Part shown: positions 26,335-34,552 of the stretch, piece by piece
Layout: each line of letters opens with the position of its first letter
Numbering within the stretch: the stretch's first letter is position 1
Source: Flavobacteriaceae bacterium
GTDB taxonomy: Bacteria > Bacteroidota > Bacteroidia > Flavobacteriales > Flavobacteriaceae
Length of the DNA stretch: 53,812 bases
Assembly (NCBI GenBank): GCA_024643385.1
Contig: JAHEMZ010000012.1
Coordinates: 1 to 53,812 of the forward strand
Reading direction: 5' to 3'
Position numbers and translations under genes: made by a program
Notes under the pieces: model-generated
Databases searched by the model: none
What the model was told of the DNA's origin: nothing
Seen by the model: the letters and a program-made list of their open reading frames with translations, nothing else

Positions 26335-26586
26335 TTAGGCGGCAGTATAGCGCCTTCTGGTTTTCTTTTCGAAAAAAGAGGCCAAAGTGGCATTGATCTC
26401 TTTGTTCTTTAAGGTAAGTATTTCCAAAGTTCCCGAAAAATTGTCAGTCACCTCTTGACCACAATGCCTACAACGGTATTCATTGATATGATTGGTAACT
26501 TTTCGAGTTACGTTAAATTGATGGCCAAATGTACTGCAAACGACACCAGAAAAGGAGAACAGCGGAGTTGAGGCGTTGCTTTTCAT
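26335..26586 (-). CDS. Small zinc-ribbon-like protein of unknown function
   Basis: The 83-residue product contains a possible metal site made by Cys17 and His22 (CSTFGHQ) and the knuckle Cys39-x-x-Cys42 (YRCRHCGQE). A basic C-terminus follows (KKTRRRY). The spacing resembles small zinc ribbons such as DUF1660-type proteins, but I cannot assign a family. No signal peptide is present. It is a single gene converging on thiL and preceded by an AT-rich region. The ribbon makes it more credible than a random frame. Confidence 0.7.
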   Translation of the reverse strand: MKSNASTPLFSFSGVVCSTFGHQFNVTRKVTNHINEYRCRHCGQEVTDNFSGTLEILTLKNKEINATLASFFEKKTRRRYTAA

Positions 26587-26641
26587 AATATTCTCGATTT
26601 TGGTTTTGTTAAATATATATAAAAATATTTATTAAAATCGA

Positions 26642-27424
26642 TTAAAGGTAAAAAAAATCGATGAAAAGCAAAAATTTAACAATTTCGTCCTGATTTTCTA
26701 ACCAACTCATATGACTTCCTTCCACGGTTTTAAAGTGGGATTCGGTTTCAAGGGCGAGAAGTTTACATTGAGAGAAAGGAACAATAGGATCTTTTGTTCC
26801 GGCCACCACCCATTTTTTACCCCCAAAGTTTTTTAATAGCGCAGTTCTATCCACACGATCCCTCATCCCGCGAATATTCGCCATAATGCCTTCCGTAGAA
26901 AAAGAATAGGCCTCCTTTTTTAAAGCTTCTATTGCTGAAGGGAAAAGTAAACGCGTCTCTTCAGAAAATAAATTTGCGATTGCCATTCCAATGAATAACT
27001 TCTTTTCTGATTGAATTAAACGAAGCGCGCGATCACGATTTTCTTTACGTTCTATACTATCGCTTAAGGGCGTAGAGTTAAGCAGAACCAAGGTGTCGAC
27101 TGCATGGGGATAGCTTTCAGCAAAGGCCAGCGCCACATAACCACCCATAGAGTGCCCCACTAATTTACAGGTAGCTATATTTAAATGCGTCAATAATTCA
27201 TACAAGACTTCCGCCATCAGTTCCATTGAATGAATTTCCGAGAGGTTACCACTCTTACCATGCCCGGGAAGATCCATACATATAATAGTATATTTTTCTT
27301 TCAAGTCCGGAATGAGCTCTTTCCAAATGGTCGAACTTTCCAAAAAGCCATGAAGCAGCACCAGCGCCGGACCTGAACCTGTGGACTTATAAAAAATAGG
27401 AGTGTTGTTAAAGTAGTAGTTCAT
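26642..27424 (-). CDS. Alpha/beta-fold hydrolase
   Basis: The product is 260 residues from the ATG at 27424. An upstream GTG in frame adds nine residues without similarity to the fold. Features are the oxyanion turn LVLLHGFLES, DLPGHGKS (residues 51-58), the nucleophile elbow GHSMGG with Ser92, an acid in VVAGTKDPIVP and the catalytic His in EGSHMSW. This is the MenH/BioH/haloperoxidase-like class, and the substrate cannot be told. The gene is divergent from the BrnQ-type carrier, with only 29 bp between the starts. Confidence 0.9.
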   Translation of the reverse strand: MNYYFNNTPIFYKSTGSGPALVLLHGFLESSTIWKELIPDLKEKYTIICMDLPGHGKSGNLSEIHSMELMAEVLYELLTHLNIATCKLVGHSMGGYVALAFAESYPHAVDTLVLLNSTPLSDSIERKENRDRALRLIQSEKKLFIGMAIANLFSEETRLLFPSAIEALKKEAYSFSTEGIMANIRGMRDRVDRTALLKNFGGKKWVVAGTKDPIVPFSQCKLLALETESHFKTVEGSHMSWLENQDEIVKFLLFIDFFYL

Positions 27425-27453
27425 TTTTTTATCTTCATGGCAAATATCCACCT

Positions 27454-28743
27454 TTGAAATACACCAAACAAACCTTAGTCACGGCTTTCGCCCTTTTCTC
27501 ACTATTTTTTGGCGCCGGAAATCTTATTCTGCCTCCTTTTTTAGGGTATCAATCAGGAAATGATTGGTATTGGGTTACCCTTGGTTTTGCTTGTTCTGCG
27601 GTAATTATTCCAATTTTGGCCATTTATGGGTATGCGCGTATTCAAGGCTCTTTGATAGATTTTGCTAAGAATATGGGTCCAAAATGGGCATACTTGTATG
27701 CCCTTATCATATATCTGATAGCGGTAGCTCTTCCGGCACCGCGAACAGCTTCCGTAACCTATGAAATGGCGGTGGCCCCTTATGGTACATTACCGTCCTG
27801 GTTGAGCTGTACACTATATTTCGCACTGGTATTGGTTTTTGTGCTCAATCGTTCCAAAATTTTAAATTTGATCGGAAAGTATTTAACGCCACTTATTGTG
27901 CTGCTCTTACTGGTGGTTATCGTCCTTGGTCTTGGAATGGATCAGCTATCAGGTCCGCCCAGTACATTCCATAATAATTGGGTCTCCGGTTTTCTGGAAG
28001 GATACCAAACCTTCGATGCCATTGGCGGAGTAGTGGTTGGTGGGGTATTGGTGATATCCTTAGGACTGCAAGGAGATCTGTCGTACGATAAAAAACGCTC
28101 GATCATTGGAAAAGCCGGACTATGGGCCGGGATCGGACTTTTTTCAATTTATGGCGGACTTATCGCCTTAGGAGCACATTTTGGAGCGACCTCTATGACC
28201 ACCAGAACCGAATTGCTTACATTTTTAAGCAACACGACTCTTGGTGCGATGGGGGCCATATTCCTATCTATTTTAGTGGCCCTCGCTTGTTTTACTACCG
28301 CGGTTGGAATTATTACAGGAACCGCCGACTTTGTCAAAGAGATCTCCGGAAACTCAAAACTGGCTTATACGCTATCCGCTGTGATATCCTCTGTCATTGG
28401 CGGGCTGATCGGACATTTTCAAGTACAAATGATCATCGATATTGCCCTCCCGGTCCTTATGTTTATTTACCCTATTACGATCGTATTGATTCTGTTGAAC
28501 GCGCTTCCAAAGAAATATGGATCGAAAGAAACCTTTCAATGGGTGTGCGGAATCACGTTTCTTTTTAGCCTTCCCGATTCTTTCAGTTTTTTAATGGAAA
28601 ATGAATGGCTTTCACAACTGAAAAAAGGGATCCCATTTGGTGAACAAAATTTAGGTTGGTTTTTGCCTGCATTGGTCACTTTTTTTGTAGTTCACCTTTT
28701 GCGAAAAAAGCATGAGATTAACACTCCGCTGGAAGAAAATTGA
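27454..28743 (+). CDS. brnQ: Branched-chain amino acid transport system II carrier protein (BrnQ/LIVCS family)
   Basis: The 429-residue membrane protein has about 12 hydrophobic segments and the BrnQ signature near the start, TLVTAFALFSLFFGAGNLILPPFLG. In studied members this carrier takes up Leu, Ile and Val with a cation. A TTG at 27454 is the only start that gives the usual short N-terminus (KYTKQTLV). The nearby ATG at 27437 is out of frame and stops at once. Two copies of TGACGTTTTT begin at the stop codon. Confidence 0.93.
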   Translation: MKYTKQTLVTAFALFSLFFGAGNLILPPFLGYQSGNDWYWVTLGFACSAVIIPILAIYGYARIQGSLIDFAKNMGPKWAYLYALIIYLIAVALPAPRTASVTYEMAVAPYGTLPSWLSCTLYFALVLVFVLNRSKILNLIGKYLTPLIVLLLLVVIVLGLGMDQLSGPPSTFHNNWVSGFLEGYQTFDAIGGVVVGGVLVISLGLQGDLSYDKKRSIIGKAGLWAGIGLFSIYGGLIALGAHFGATSMTTRTELLTFLSNTTLGAMGAIFLSILVALACFTTAVGIITGTADFVKEISGNSKLAYTLSAVISSVIGGLIGHFQVQMIIDIALPVLMFIYPITIVLILLNALPKKYGSKETFQWVCGITFLFSLPDSFSFLMENEWLSQLKKGIPFGEQNLGWFLPALVTFFVVHLLRKKHEINTPLEEN

Positions 28744-28760
28744 CGTTTTTTGACGTTTTT
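28741..28760 (+). repeat. Perfect tandem 10-bp repeat starting at the brnQ stop codon
   Basis: TGACGTTTTT occurs twice head to tail (28741-28750, 28751-28760), and the first TGA is the stop codon of brnQ. The rest of the gap to 28996 is AT-rich, with several T and A runs but no clear hairpin terminator. Confidence 0.8.
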
Positions 28761-28950
28761 GTACATTTTTCTAAAAAAACGAAAACGATGTAGTCCTTTT
28801 TTTGAGAAAAATTCAAGTCGTTCCGAGGGCTTTTTTTTTGAATTATTGACACAATTAGCGGCAAATTTTTTTCAAGTCCGCAATAAAGTGAACGGTTCAT
28901 TGATAAATCCCTAAAAGCCTGATTTTTTAGCACTTAAAGGTTTGTAGAAG

Positions 28951-28958
28951 TATTTTTG
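28951..28958 (+). promoter_or_regulatory. Candidate -7 element for the glycogen-binding-like gene
   Basis: TATTTTTG matches TAnnTTTG and lies 38 bases before the ATG at 28997. No good -33 box is at the normal distance. Confidence 0.4.
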
Positions 28959-28996
28959 TGTTCTAAATTTGAAGAAGAATTTTAAATTTGAAAATC

Positions 28997-29293
28997 ATGG
29001 CTATTACAAAGCAATATTTAAAGAGCAAGCCGGTATGCAAAGTAACTTTTACGGTACCTGCTGAAGAGGCTAAAGATGTAAAATTAGTAGGAACCTTTAA
29101 CGGTTGGAATGGAAAGAAATCTCCATTGAAAAAACTAAAAAATGGAACCTTTAAAGCGACATTGGATTTAGAAAAGGACCAATCATACGAATTCCGTTAT
29201 TTGGTTGATGGAAATTACATCAACGAAGAACAGGCAGATGCCTTTGCATGGAATGATTATGCAGGTGCGGAAAACAGTGTTTTACACGTATAG
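28997..29293 (+). CDS. Isoamylase early-set/AMPK glycogen-binding-like domain protein
   Basis: The 98-residue protein from the ATG at 28997 is almost only one domain: VCKVTFTVPAEEAKDVKLVGTFNGW, SPLKKLKNGTFKATLDLEKD, YEFRYLVDGNYINEE. These are the classical strands of CBM48/AMPK-beta-type E-set domains, with the conserved FNGW and the YEFRYLVDG turn. Alone, the domain could bind alpha-glucans or serve as a regulatory subunit. No catalytic partner is adjacent. The cytoplasm is the likely location. It ends at a strong terminator. Confidence 0.9.
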   Translation: MAITKQYLKSKPVCKVTFTVPAEEAKDVKLVGTFNGWNGKKSPLKKLKNGTFKATLDLEKDQSYEFRYLVDGNYINEEQADAFAWNDYAGAENSVLHV

Positions 29294-29313
29294 TTTTAGC
29301 TTCTTAAAAATTC

Positions 29314-29340
29314 AAAAGCCCGCATTTGCGGGCTTTTTTT
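29314..29340. terminator. Terminator between the glycogen-binding-like gene and aminopeptidase P
   Basis: AAAAGCCCGC-ATTT-GCGGGCTTTT with a T-run forms a symmetrical hairpin usable on both strands. The minus-strand aminopeptidase stop codon overlaps its edge. Confidence 0.88.
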
Positions 29341-30631
29341 ATGCATTCATCAAAGCTTCAATTTCATCGGCTTCTATAGGGATGTTCTTCATAAGATTGA
29401 ATGGTTCGCCCTGCGGCTGAATGACAACATCATCTTCCAAACGAATACCAAATCCTTCTTCAGGAATATAAATTCCGGGTTCTACCGTAAAGACCATATT
29501 AGCCGTCATGGGTTCCCATAAGATACCATAATCATGCGTGTCCAATCCCATGTGATGACTTGTGCCGTGCATGAAATATTTTTTATAGGCAGGCCAATCC
29601 GGATTTTCATTCTGAACATCTGCCTTATCAAGTAATCCAAGACCTATTAGTTCCGAGGTCATTAATTTACCCACTTCAACATGATAGGCTTTCCAATCAG
29701 CGCCGGGGACCAATAATTTTGTAGCGTCATTCTTCACTCGAAGAACCGCATGGTACACTTCTTTTTGTCGCTTGGTAAATGTGCCATTCACCGGAATAGT
29801 TCGGGTCATATCACTGCTATAATTGGCATACTCTGCTCCTACGTCCAGTAAGAGGAGGTCCCCCTTTTTACAGGGTTGATTGTTCTCTATATAATGTAAC
29901 ACATTGGCGTTGTTCCCGCTGGCGATGATGGGAGTGTAGGCAAATCCTTTGGAACGATTCCGAATGAACTCGTGAATGAACTCGGCCTCAACCTCATATT
30001 CCCAAACACCCGGTTTTACAAAATTCAGGATTCGGCGAAACCCTTTTTCGGTAATGTTACAAGCGTTTTGGATCAAATCGATCTCTATGGGATCCTTTTC
30101 GGAACGAAGGCGTTGTAAAATAGGATTGCTCTTTGCCCATTGATGGGCCGGAAATTGTTTCTTGGTTTTTTGAATGAAACGATCTTCACGTGTTTCTGTC
30201 TCAACGCTCTGACGATAATGTTCATTGGTATTGAAATAGATCATTTCCGATTGTGTCATCATTTGAAAGAAGATCTTATCAAATTCACTTAACCAATATA
30301 CCGTCTTTATACCACTGACTTCAAGGGCTCTTTCTTTCGTTAACTTTTCTCCTTCCCATATGGCAATATGTGCATTGGTCTCTCTGAGAAAAAGTACTTC
30401 CCGTTGCTTTTCGTCAGCAGCATCCGGGAATAACACCAATATGCTTTCTTCCTGGTCCACCCCGCTTAAATATAAAATATCCCGGTGTTGATTGAATGGC
30501 AGGGTTGTATCGGCACTCACAGGGTAAATATCATTGCTGTTAAACACAGCAATACTTTTTGGCCGCATTTGAGCCACAAAGTTTTTGCGATTTTTGATGT
30601 ACAAATTTCGATCGACAGGAAGGTATTTCAT
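29339..30631 (-). CDS. pepP: Aminopeptidase P family Xaa-Pro aminopeptidase
   Basis: This metallopeptidase removes N-terminal residues before proline. The 430-residue protein has the AMP_N domain (about 1-140) and the pita-bread catalytic domain. Metal ligands appear as Asp263 (LLLDVGAEYANY), Asp274 (SSDMTRT), His359 (HGTSHHMGLDTHD), Glu384 (VEPGIYIPEEG) and Glu399 (GIRLEDD). There is no signal peptide, so it is cytoplasmic. It is a single gene. Confidence 0.94.
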   Translation of the reverse strand: MKYLPVDRNLYIKNRKNFVAQMRPKSIAVFNSNDIYPVSADTTLPFNQHRDILYLSGVDQEESILVLFPDAADEKQREVLFLRETNAHIAIWEGEKLTKERALEVSGIKTVYWLSEFDKIFFQMMTQSEMIYFNTNEHYRQSVETETREDRFIQKTKKQFPAHQWAKSNPILQRLRSEKDPIEIDLIQNACNITEKGFRRILNFVKPGVWEYEVEAEFIHEFIRNRSKGFAYTPIIASGNNANVLHYIENNQPCKKGDLLLLDVGAEYANYSSDMTRTIPVNGTFTKRQKEVYHAVLRVKNDATKLLVPGADWKAYHVEVGKLMTSELIGLGLLDKADVQNENPDWPAYKKYFMHGTSHHMGLDTHDYGILWEPMTANMVFTVEPGIYIPEEGFGIRLEDDVVIQPQGEPFNLMKNIPIEADEIEALMNA

Positions 30632-30875
30632 AATAGGAATGTTTACAATTAGAACACTATAAAATTACGGAAATGACTTTTGAAAACAGCAGCCAAATGG
30701 CGTTAAATACAATTTTTTCGAATTCTACTCATATGTCGGGAAGAGATTCCTAAAAAAGAGGATAAATAGCGAAGTGGAACCTGACGTTTTAGATCGGGGG
30801 TCATTGAGCATTATTTAATATTCCCGAAATTACACAACTAAATTTAGGCAGGCCCTTAAACTTCAACGAAATATT

Positions 30876-30906
30876 TTGCTGTATTTTCGGGATTCTGTAC
30901 TTTTCA
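30876..30906 (+). promoter_or_regulatory. Promoter of the BNR-propeller gene
   Basis: TTTG at 30876-30879, a 19-base spacer and TACTTTTC at 30899-30906 (one mismatch to TAnnTTTG) are followed by the ATG at 30926. The remaining 240 bases back to the aminopeptidase start show no gene. Confidence 0.5.
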
Positions 30907-30925
30907 AAACTCAAAACCCTCCAAA

Positions 30926-33763
30926 ATGAAAAATTTACTTTCTATTTGCGCTCTATTCATTTCTGTTTCTTTATTTGCTCAGCAACCGGCAACTTCTGCG
31001 AGTGATGTGGAAAAAGCGCTTCAGGAAAAAGAACAACTCACCACCGGTTCATTAGTCAAAAATCTACCTTTTCGAAGCATTGGTCCTTCAGTCATGAGTG
31101 GCCGGGTAGCGGATCTGGCTGTAAATCCTGATCATCCCACAGAATTTTATGTAGGTTATGCCAGCGGAGGAGTTTGGCATACAAAAAATAATGGGATCAG
31201 TTTTGAACCTATTTTAGATAACAGCCCTACTCAAAATGTGGGAAGTCTGGCGGTTGATTGGAAAAATCACACAATTTGGGTGGGAACCGGAGAAGTGAAT
31301 GCTTCTCGTTCTTCCTATGCAGGAATAGGATTGTTAAAAAGCAGCGATAATGGAAAGACTTGGGAAAATGTCGGACTAAAAGATTCGCATCACATCAGTA
31401 GAATATTAATTAATCCGTCCAATCCTGATGAAATGGTGGTAGGTGTTTTGGGGCATTTGTATTCGAAAAATGAAGAGCGGGGAATATTCAAAACCCTTGA
31501 TGGAGGAAAGACATGGAGCAAGACACTTTATATAAATGACGAGTCCGGAATTATTGAAATAGATGTTCATCCAAAGAACTTTGATATCATGTACGCCTCT
31601 TCATGGGATAAGGATCGAAAGGCTTGGAATTTTAGAGGGAATGGACCCGGAAGTGCGATTTATAAAAGTACCGACGCAGGAAATTCATGGACGAAGATCA
31701 CTACGCCGGAAAGTGGCTTCCCCACAGGTGAAGGGGTAGGAAGAATCGGTTTGGCGGTTTTCGATGACCAAACAGTTTATGCTGTTCTCGATAACCAGTT
31801 TTTCAGAAAGGCAGATGACAAGAAGTCGGATGACAGCCTCACCAAAGATAATTTCAAGTCGATGTCATTGGAGCAATTCATGGCACTAGATAATTCTGAA
31901 CTGGAAAAATTTCTTCGGAACAATAACTTTCAGAAAAAATATACCGCCGAAAGTGTCAAGGATATGATTCGTTCGGAAAAAGCGAAACCCATTGATCTGG
32001 CTAAGTATCTTGAGGATGCGAACACCTTGCTTTTTGATACCCCGGTAATTGGTGCCGAGGTCTTTAAAAGCATCGATGGGGGAAAATCATGGAATAAAAC
32101 GCATGAAGGTTACCTCGACGGTCTTTACTATTCCTACGGGTATTACTTCGGAAAAATACACGTAGATCCCTCTAATTCGGAAGGTATTTATATCTATGGA
32201 TTACCCATTTTGACTTCGAAGGACGGAGGAAAAACATTTGTCTCCCTGGACGCAGAAAATGTGCATGGAGATCATCATGCGCTTTGGATCAACCCAAAAA
32301 TGCCGGGACATTTGATCAATGGGAATGATGGTGGTGTTAATATTAGTTATGACGATGGGGCCCATTGGACGAAATGCAATACACCCACCGTTGGGCAATT
32401 TTATGCAGTCACTGTCGATAACGCGAAACCTTATAATGTATATGGTGGATTACAAGACAACGGCGTTTGGAAAGGGTCGAGTGACACAGAAGAAAATGTC
32501 TATTGGTACCAATCGGGACAATACCCTTATAAAATGATCATGGGAGGAGACGGTATGCAAGTACAAGTGGATAACCGAAATAATAATATTGTCTATACGG
32601 GCTATCAGTTTGGAAATTATTATCGATTAAATCTTGAAACTGATGAGAACACTTATATCCAACCGATTCATGAATTAGGAGAAAACCCCTATCGATTCAA
32701 TTGGCAAAGTCCTATTTTATTGAGTTCACACAATCAGGATATCCTATATTTTGGAGGAAATAAGTTGATGCGAAGTATGAATCAAGGGAATGATTGGCAA
32801 GCCATCTCTCCAGATTTGACGGCAGGAGGAAAAGCAGGAAATGTCTCCTATGGAACACTAACCACAATCAGTGAATCTCCTTTTCAGTTTGGATTGATCT
32901 ATACCGGGAGCGACGACGGAAAGGTGTTTGTCACACAAAATTCCGGAGGCAATTGGCAAGAGATCTCTGCGACCCTTCCAAAGGAATTGTGGGTGAGCAG
33001 AGTGGTGGCTTCGAGCCATGAAAAGTCACGTGTTTATGTTTCTTTGAATGGGTACCGCTGGGATGATTTTAAACCTTATCTCTATATAAGTGATGATTTT
33101 GGAACTTCTTGGAAATCCATTGCCGCGAATCTTCCTTTCTCATCGGTAAATGTGATCAAAGAAGATCCGGCAAATGAAGATGTACTTTACTTGGGTACCG
33201 ATAATGGGGTGTATGTAACCCTGGATCGCGGAGCAAGTTGGCAGCCGTTTTCAAAGAATCTACCCAATGTTGCTTTTCATGATCTGGTCGTTCAGCCGGA
33301 AGCAAAGGAATTGGTATTAGGGACACACGGAAGATCTATTTTTATTGGGGATATTTCCTTGCTGCAGCAGCTCTCTAAAAAGAATATGAACGAAGTAGTG
33401 CTGAATACTATCGATCCCATTCAAGCTTCGAGAAGGTGGGGAAGATCGTCCAGTAAATGGGATAAGCCATATGAACCTACACTGGTTACACAGTTTTATA
33501 GTCCTCAAAGCGGGAAGGCAATGATTAGAATTCTATCGGAAGACGGGAAAGAACTAAATCAATGGGAAATCGATGCAACCAAAGGGATCAATCTGTCAAC
33601 CTGCGATTTGACACTTTCTGAGAAGGGAACGAAAAACATGGAAAAGGCAGCGGTGAAAATTTCCAAAGCAGAAAATGGGAAGCAATATCTCCCAAAAGGA
33701 ATGTATCAGATGGAAGTAACCGTTGGCGGTGAAAAAGGGGTTCAGCCCTTCGAAGTGAAATAA
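30926..33763 (+). CDS. Secreted BNR/VPS10-type beta-propeller protein
   Basis: The 945-residue product has a signal peptide (MKNLLSICALFISVSLFAQ). It contains many BNR/sortilin-like repeats with Asp-box phrases such as SSDNGKTWENVG, TLDGGKTWSK, STDAGNSWTK, SIDGGKSWNK and SDDFGTSWKS, forming one or two large propellers (about 50-800). A charged helical insertion of roughly 75 residues (about 295-370, KADDKKSDDSLT onward) interrupts the first propeller. The C-terminal 100 residues form a beta domain with IRILSEDGKEL and MYQMEVTV. There is no T9SS tail, so a periplasmic or outer-membrane location is likely. Related proteins are called glycosyl hydrolase or VPS10, but I see no catalytic set that proves an enzyme. 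Confidence 0.88.
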   Translation: MKNLLSICALFISVSLFAQQPATSASDVEKALQEKEQLTTGSLVKNLPFRSIGPSVMSGRVADLAVNPDHPTEFYVGYASGGVWHTKNNGISFEPILDNSPTQNVGSLAVDWKNHTIWVGTGEVNASRSSYAGIGLLKSSDNGKTWENVGLKDSHHISRILINPSNPDEMVVGVLGHLYSKNEERGIFKTLDGGKTWSKTLYINDESGIIEIDVHPKNFDIMYASSWDKDRKAWNFRGNGPGSAIYKSTDAGNSWTKITTPESGFPTGEGVGRIGLAVFDDQTVYAVLDNQFFRKADDKKSDDSLTKDNFKSMSLEQFMALDNSELEKFLRNNNFQKKYTAESVKDMIRSEKAKPIDLAKYLEDANTLLFDTPVIGAEVFKSIDGGKSWNKTHEGYLDGLYYSYGYYFGKIHVDPSNSEGIYIYGLPILTSKDGGKTFVSLDAENVHGDHHALWINPKMPGHLINGNDGGVNISYDDGAHWTKCNTPTVGQFYAVTVDNAKPYNVYGGLQDNGVWKGSSDTEENVYWYQSGQYPYKMIMGGDGMQVQVDNRNNNIVYTGYQFGNYYRLNLETDENTYIQPIHELGENPYRFNWQSPILLSSHNQDILYFGGNKLMRSMNQGNDWQAISPDLTAGGKAGNVSYGTLTTISESPFQFGLIYTGSDDGKVFVTQNSGGNWQEISATLPKELWVSRVVASSHEKSRVYVSLNGYRWDDFKPYLYISDDFGTSWKSIAANLPFSSVNVIKEDPANEDVLYLGTDNGVYVTLDRGASWQPFSKNLPNVAFHDLVVQPEAKELVLGTHGRSIFIGDISLLQQLSKKNMNEVVLNTIDPIQASRRWGRSSSKWDKPYEPTLVTQFYSPQSGKAMIRILSEDGKELNQWEIDATKGINLSTCDLTLSEKGTKNMEKAAVKISKAENGKQYLPKGMYQMEVTVGGEKGVQPFEVK

Positions 33764-33816
33764 CCCTTAAATTTGTTTAAAATAGTTCTAAATTTTCTTT
33801 AAAAGAAATACCAAAG

Positions 33817-33848
33817 TTTGGCAATCATTATATTGAGCCGTACTTTTG
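33817..33848 (+). promoter_or_regulatory. Promoter of the sdhCAB operon
   Basis: TTTG at 33817-33820, 20 bases, then TACTTTTG at 33841-33848 is an excellent match to the Bacteroidota consensus. The sdhC ATG at 33876 follows. A frame start at 33846 would lie within the promoter, which supports the later ATG. Confidence 0.78.
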
Positions 33849-33875
33849 TCTGTCAAAATTTTGAAAACGAAAACT

Positions 33876-34541
33876 ATGGGATTACTCTCCTCTTCTATTG
33901 CCAGAAAGATTGCAATGGCTCTTTCAGGCTTGTTTTTGGTCTTTTTCTTAGCAATGCACGTTACAATTAATTTCACATCGGTCTGTTCTGCCGATACCTT
34001 TAACAGTTTGTCCCATTTTATGGGCACTAATGGATTGGTACAAGTGATTTTACAACCGGTATTGATCCTGGGGGTGGTATTCCATTTTGTGATGGGCTTT
34101 GTACTTGAAATCCAAAATCGAAATGCGCGTGTAGTAAAATATGCCTCTTATAAAGGTGGGGCCGGTGCCTCATGGGCATCTAGAAATATGATTATTTCCG
34201 GACTCGTCATCTTGGCATTTTTAGGGGTGCATTTCTACGACTTCTGGATCCCTGAAATAATGCATAAATACATTCAGTCAAACCCTGAAGATCCTACTCG
34301 CTATTATGCGGAAACGGTTCATAAATTTGAAAGCCCCGTGCGAGTTGGCATCTATGTGTTGTCTTTTGTTTTATTGGCGGTGCATTTATGGCATGGCTTT
34401 GCTTCTTCCTTTCAGAGTGTTGGATTTAACAATAAATATTCGAGAGCATTGAATGGCTTCACCAAGGCCTATGCAATTTTGATCCCATTGGGGTTCATCT
34501 TTATAGCGCTCTATCATCATTTTAATCAATTACCCCACTAA
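33876..34541 (+). CDS. sdhC: Succinate dehydrogenase cytochrome b558 subunit
   Basis: This is the membrane anchor and heme b subunit of a single-anchor (b558-type) succinate:quinone oxidoreductase. The 221 residues contain five hydrophobic helices, with histidines in or near them ([39 protein letters not shown]) that can hold two hemes. The start is set at ATG 33876 ([21 protein letters not shown]). sdhA follows after 11 bp. Confidence 0.95.
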   Translation: MGLLSSSIARKIAMALSGLFLVFFLAMHVTINFTSVCSADTFNSLSHFMGTNGLVQVILQPVLILGVVFHFVMGFVLEIQNRNARVVKYASYKGGAGASWASRNMIISGLVILAFLGVHFYDFWIPEIMHKYIQSNPEDPTRYYAETVHKFESPVRVGIYVLSFVLLAVHLWHGFASSFQSVGFNNKYSRALNGFTKAYAILIPLGFIFIALYHHFNQLPH

Positions 34542-34552
34542 AAGCGATCCAT

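Noticed and set aside
28122-28568. 148-codon plus-strand frame inside brnQ
   Set aside because: It is an alternative frame of the carrier. The carrier frame has the BrnQ signature and membrane segments, while this frame has no coherent features.
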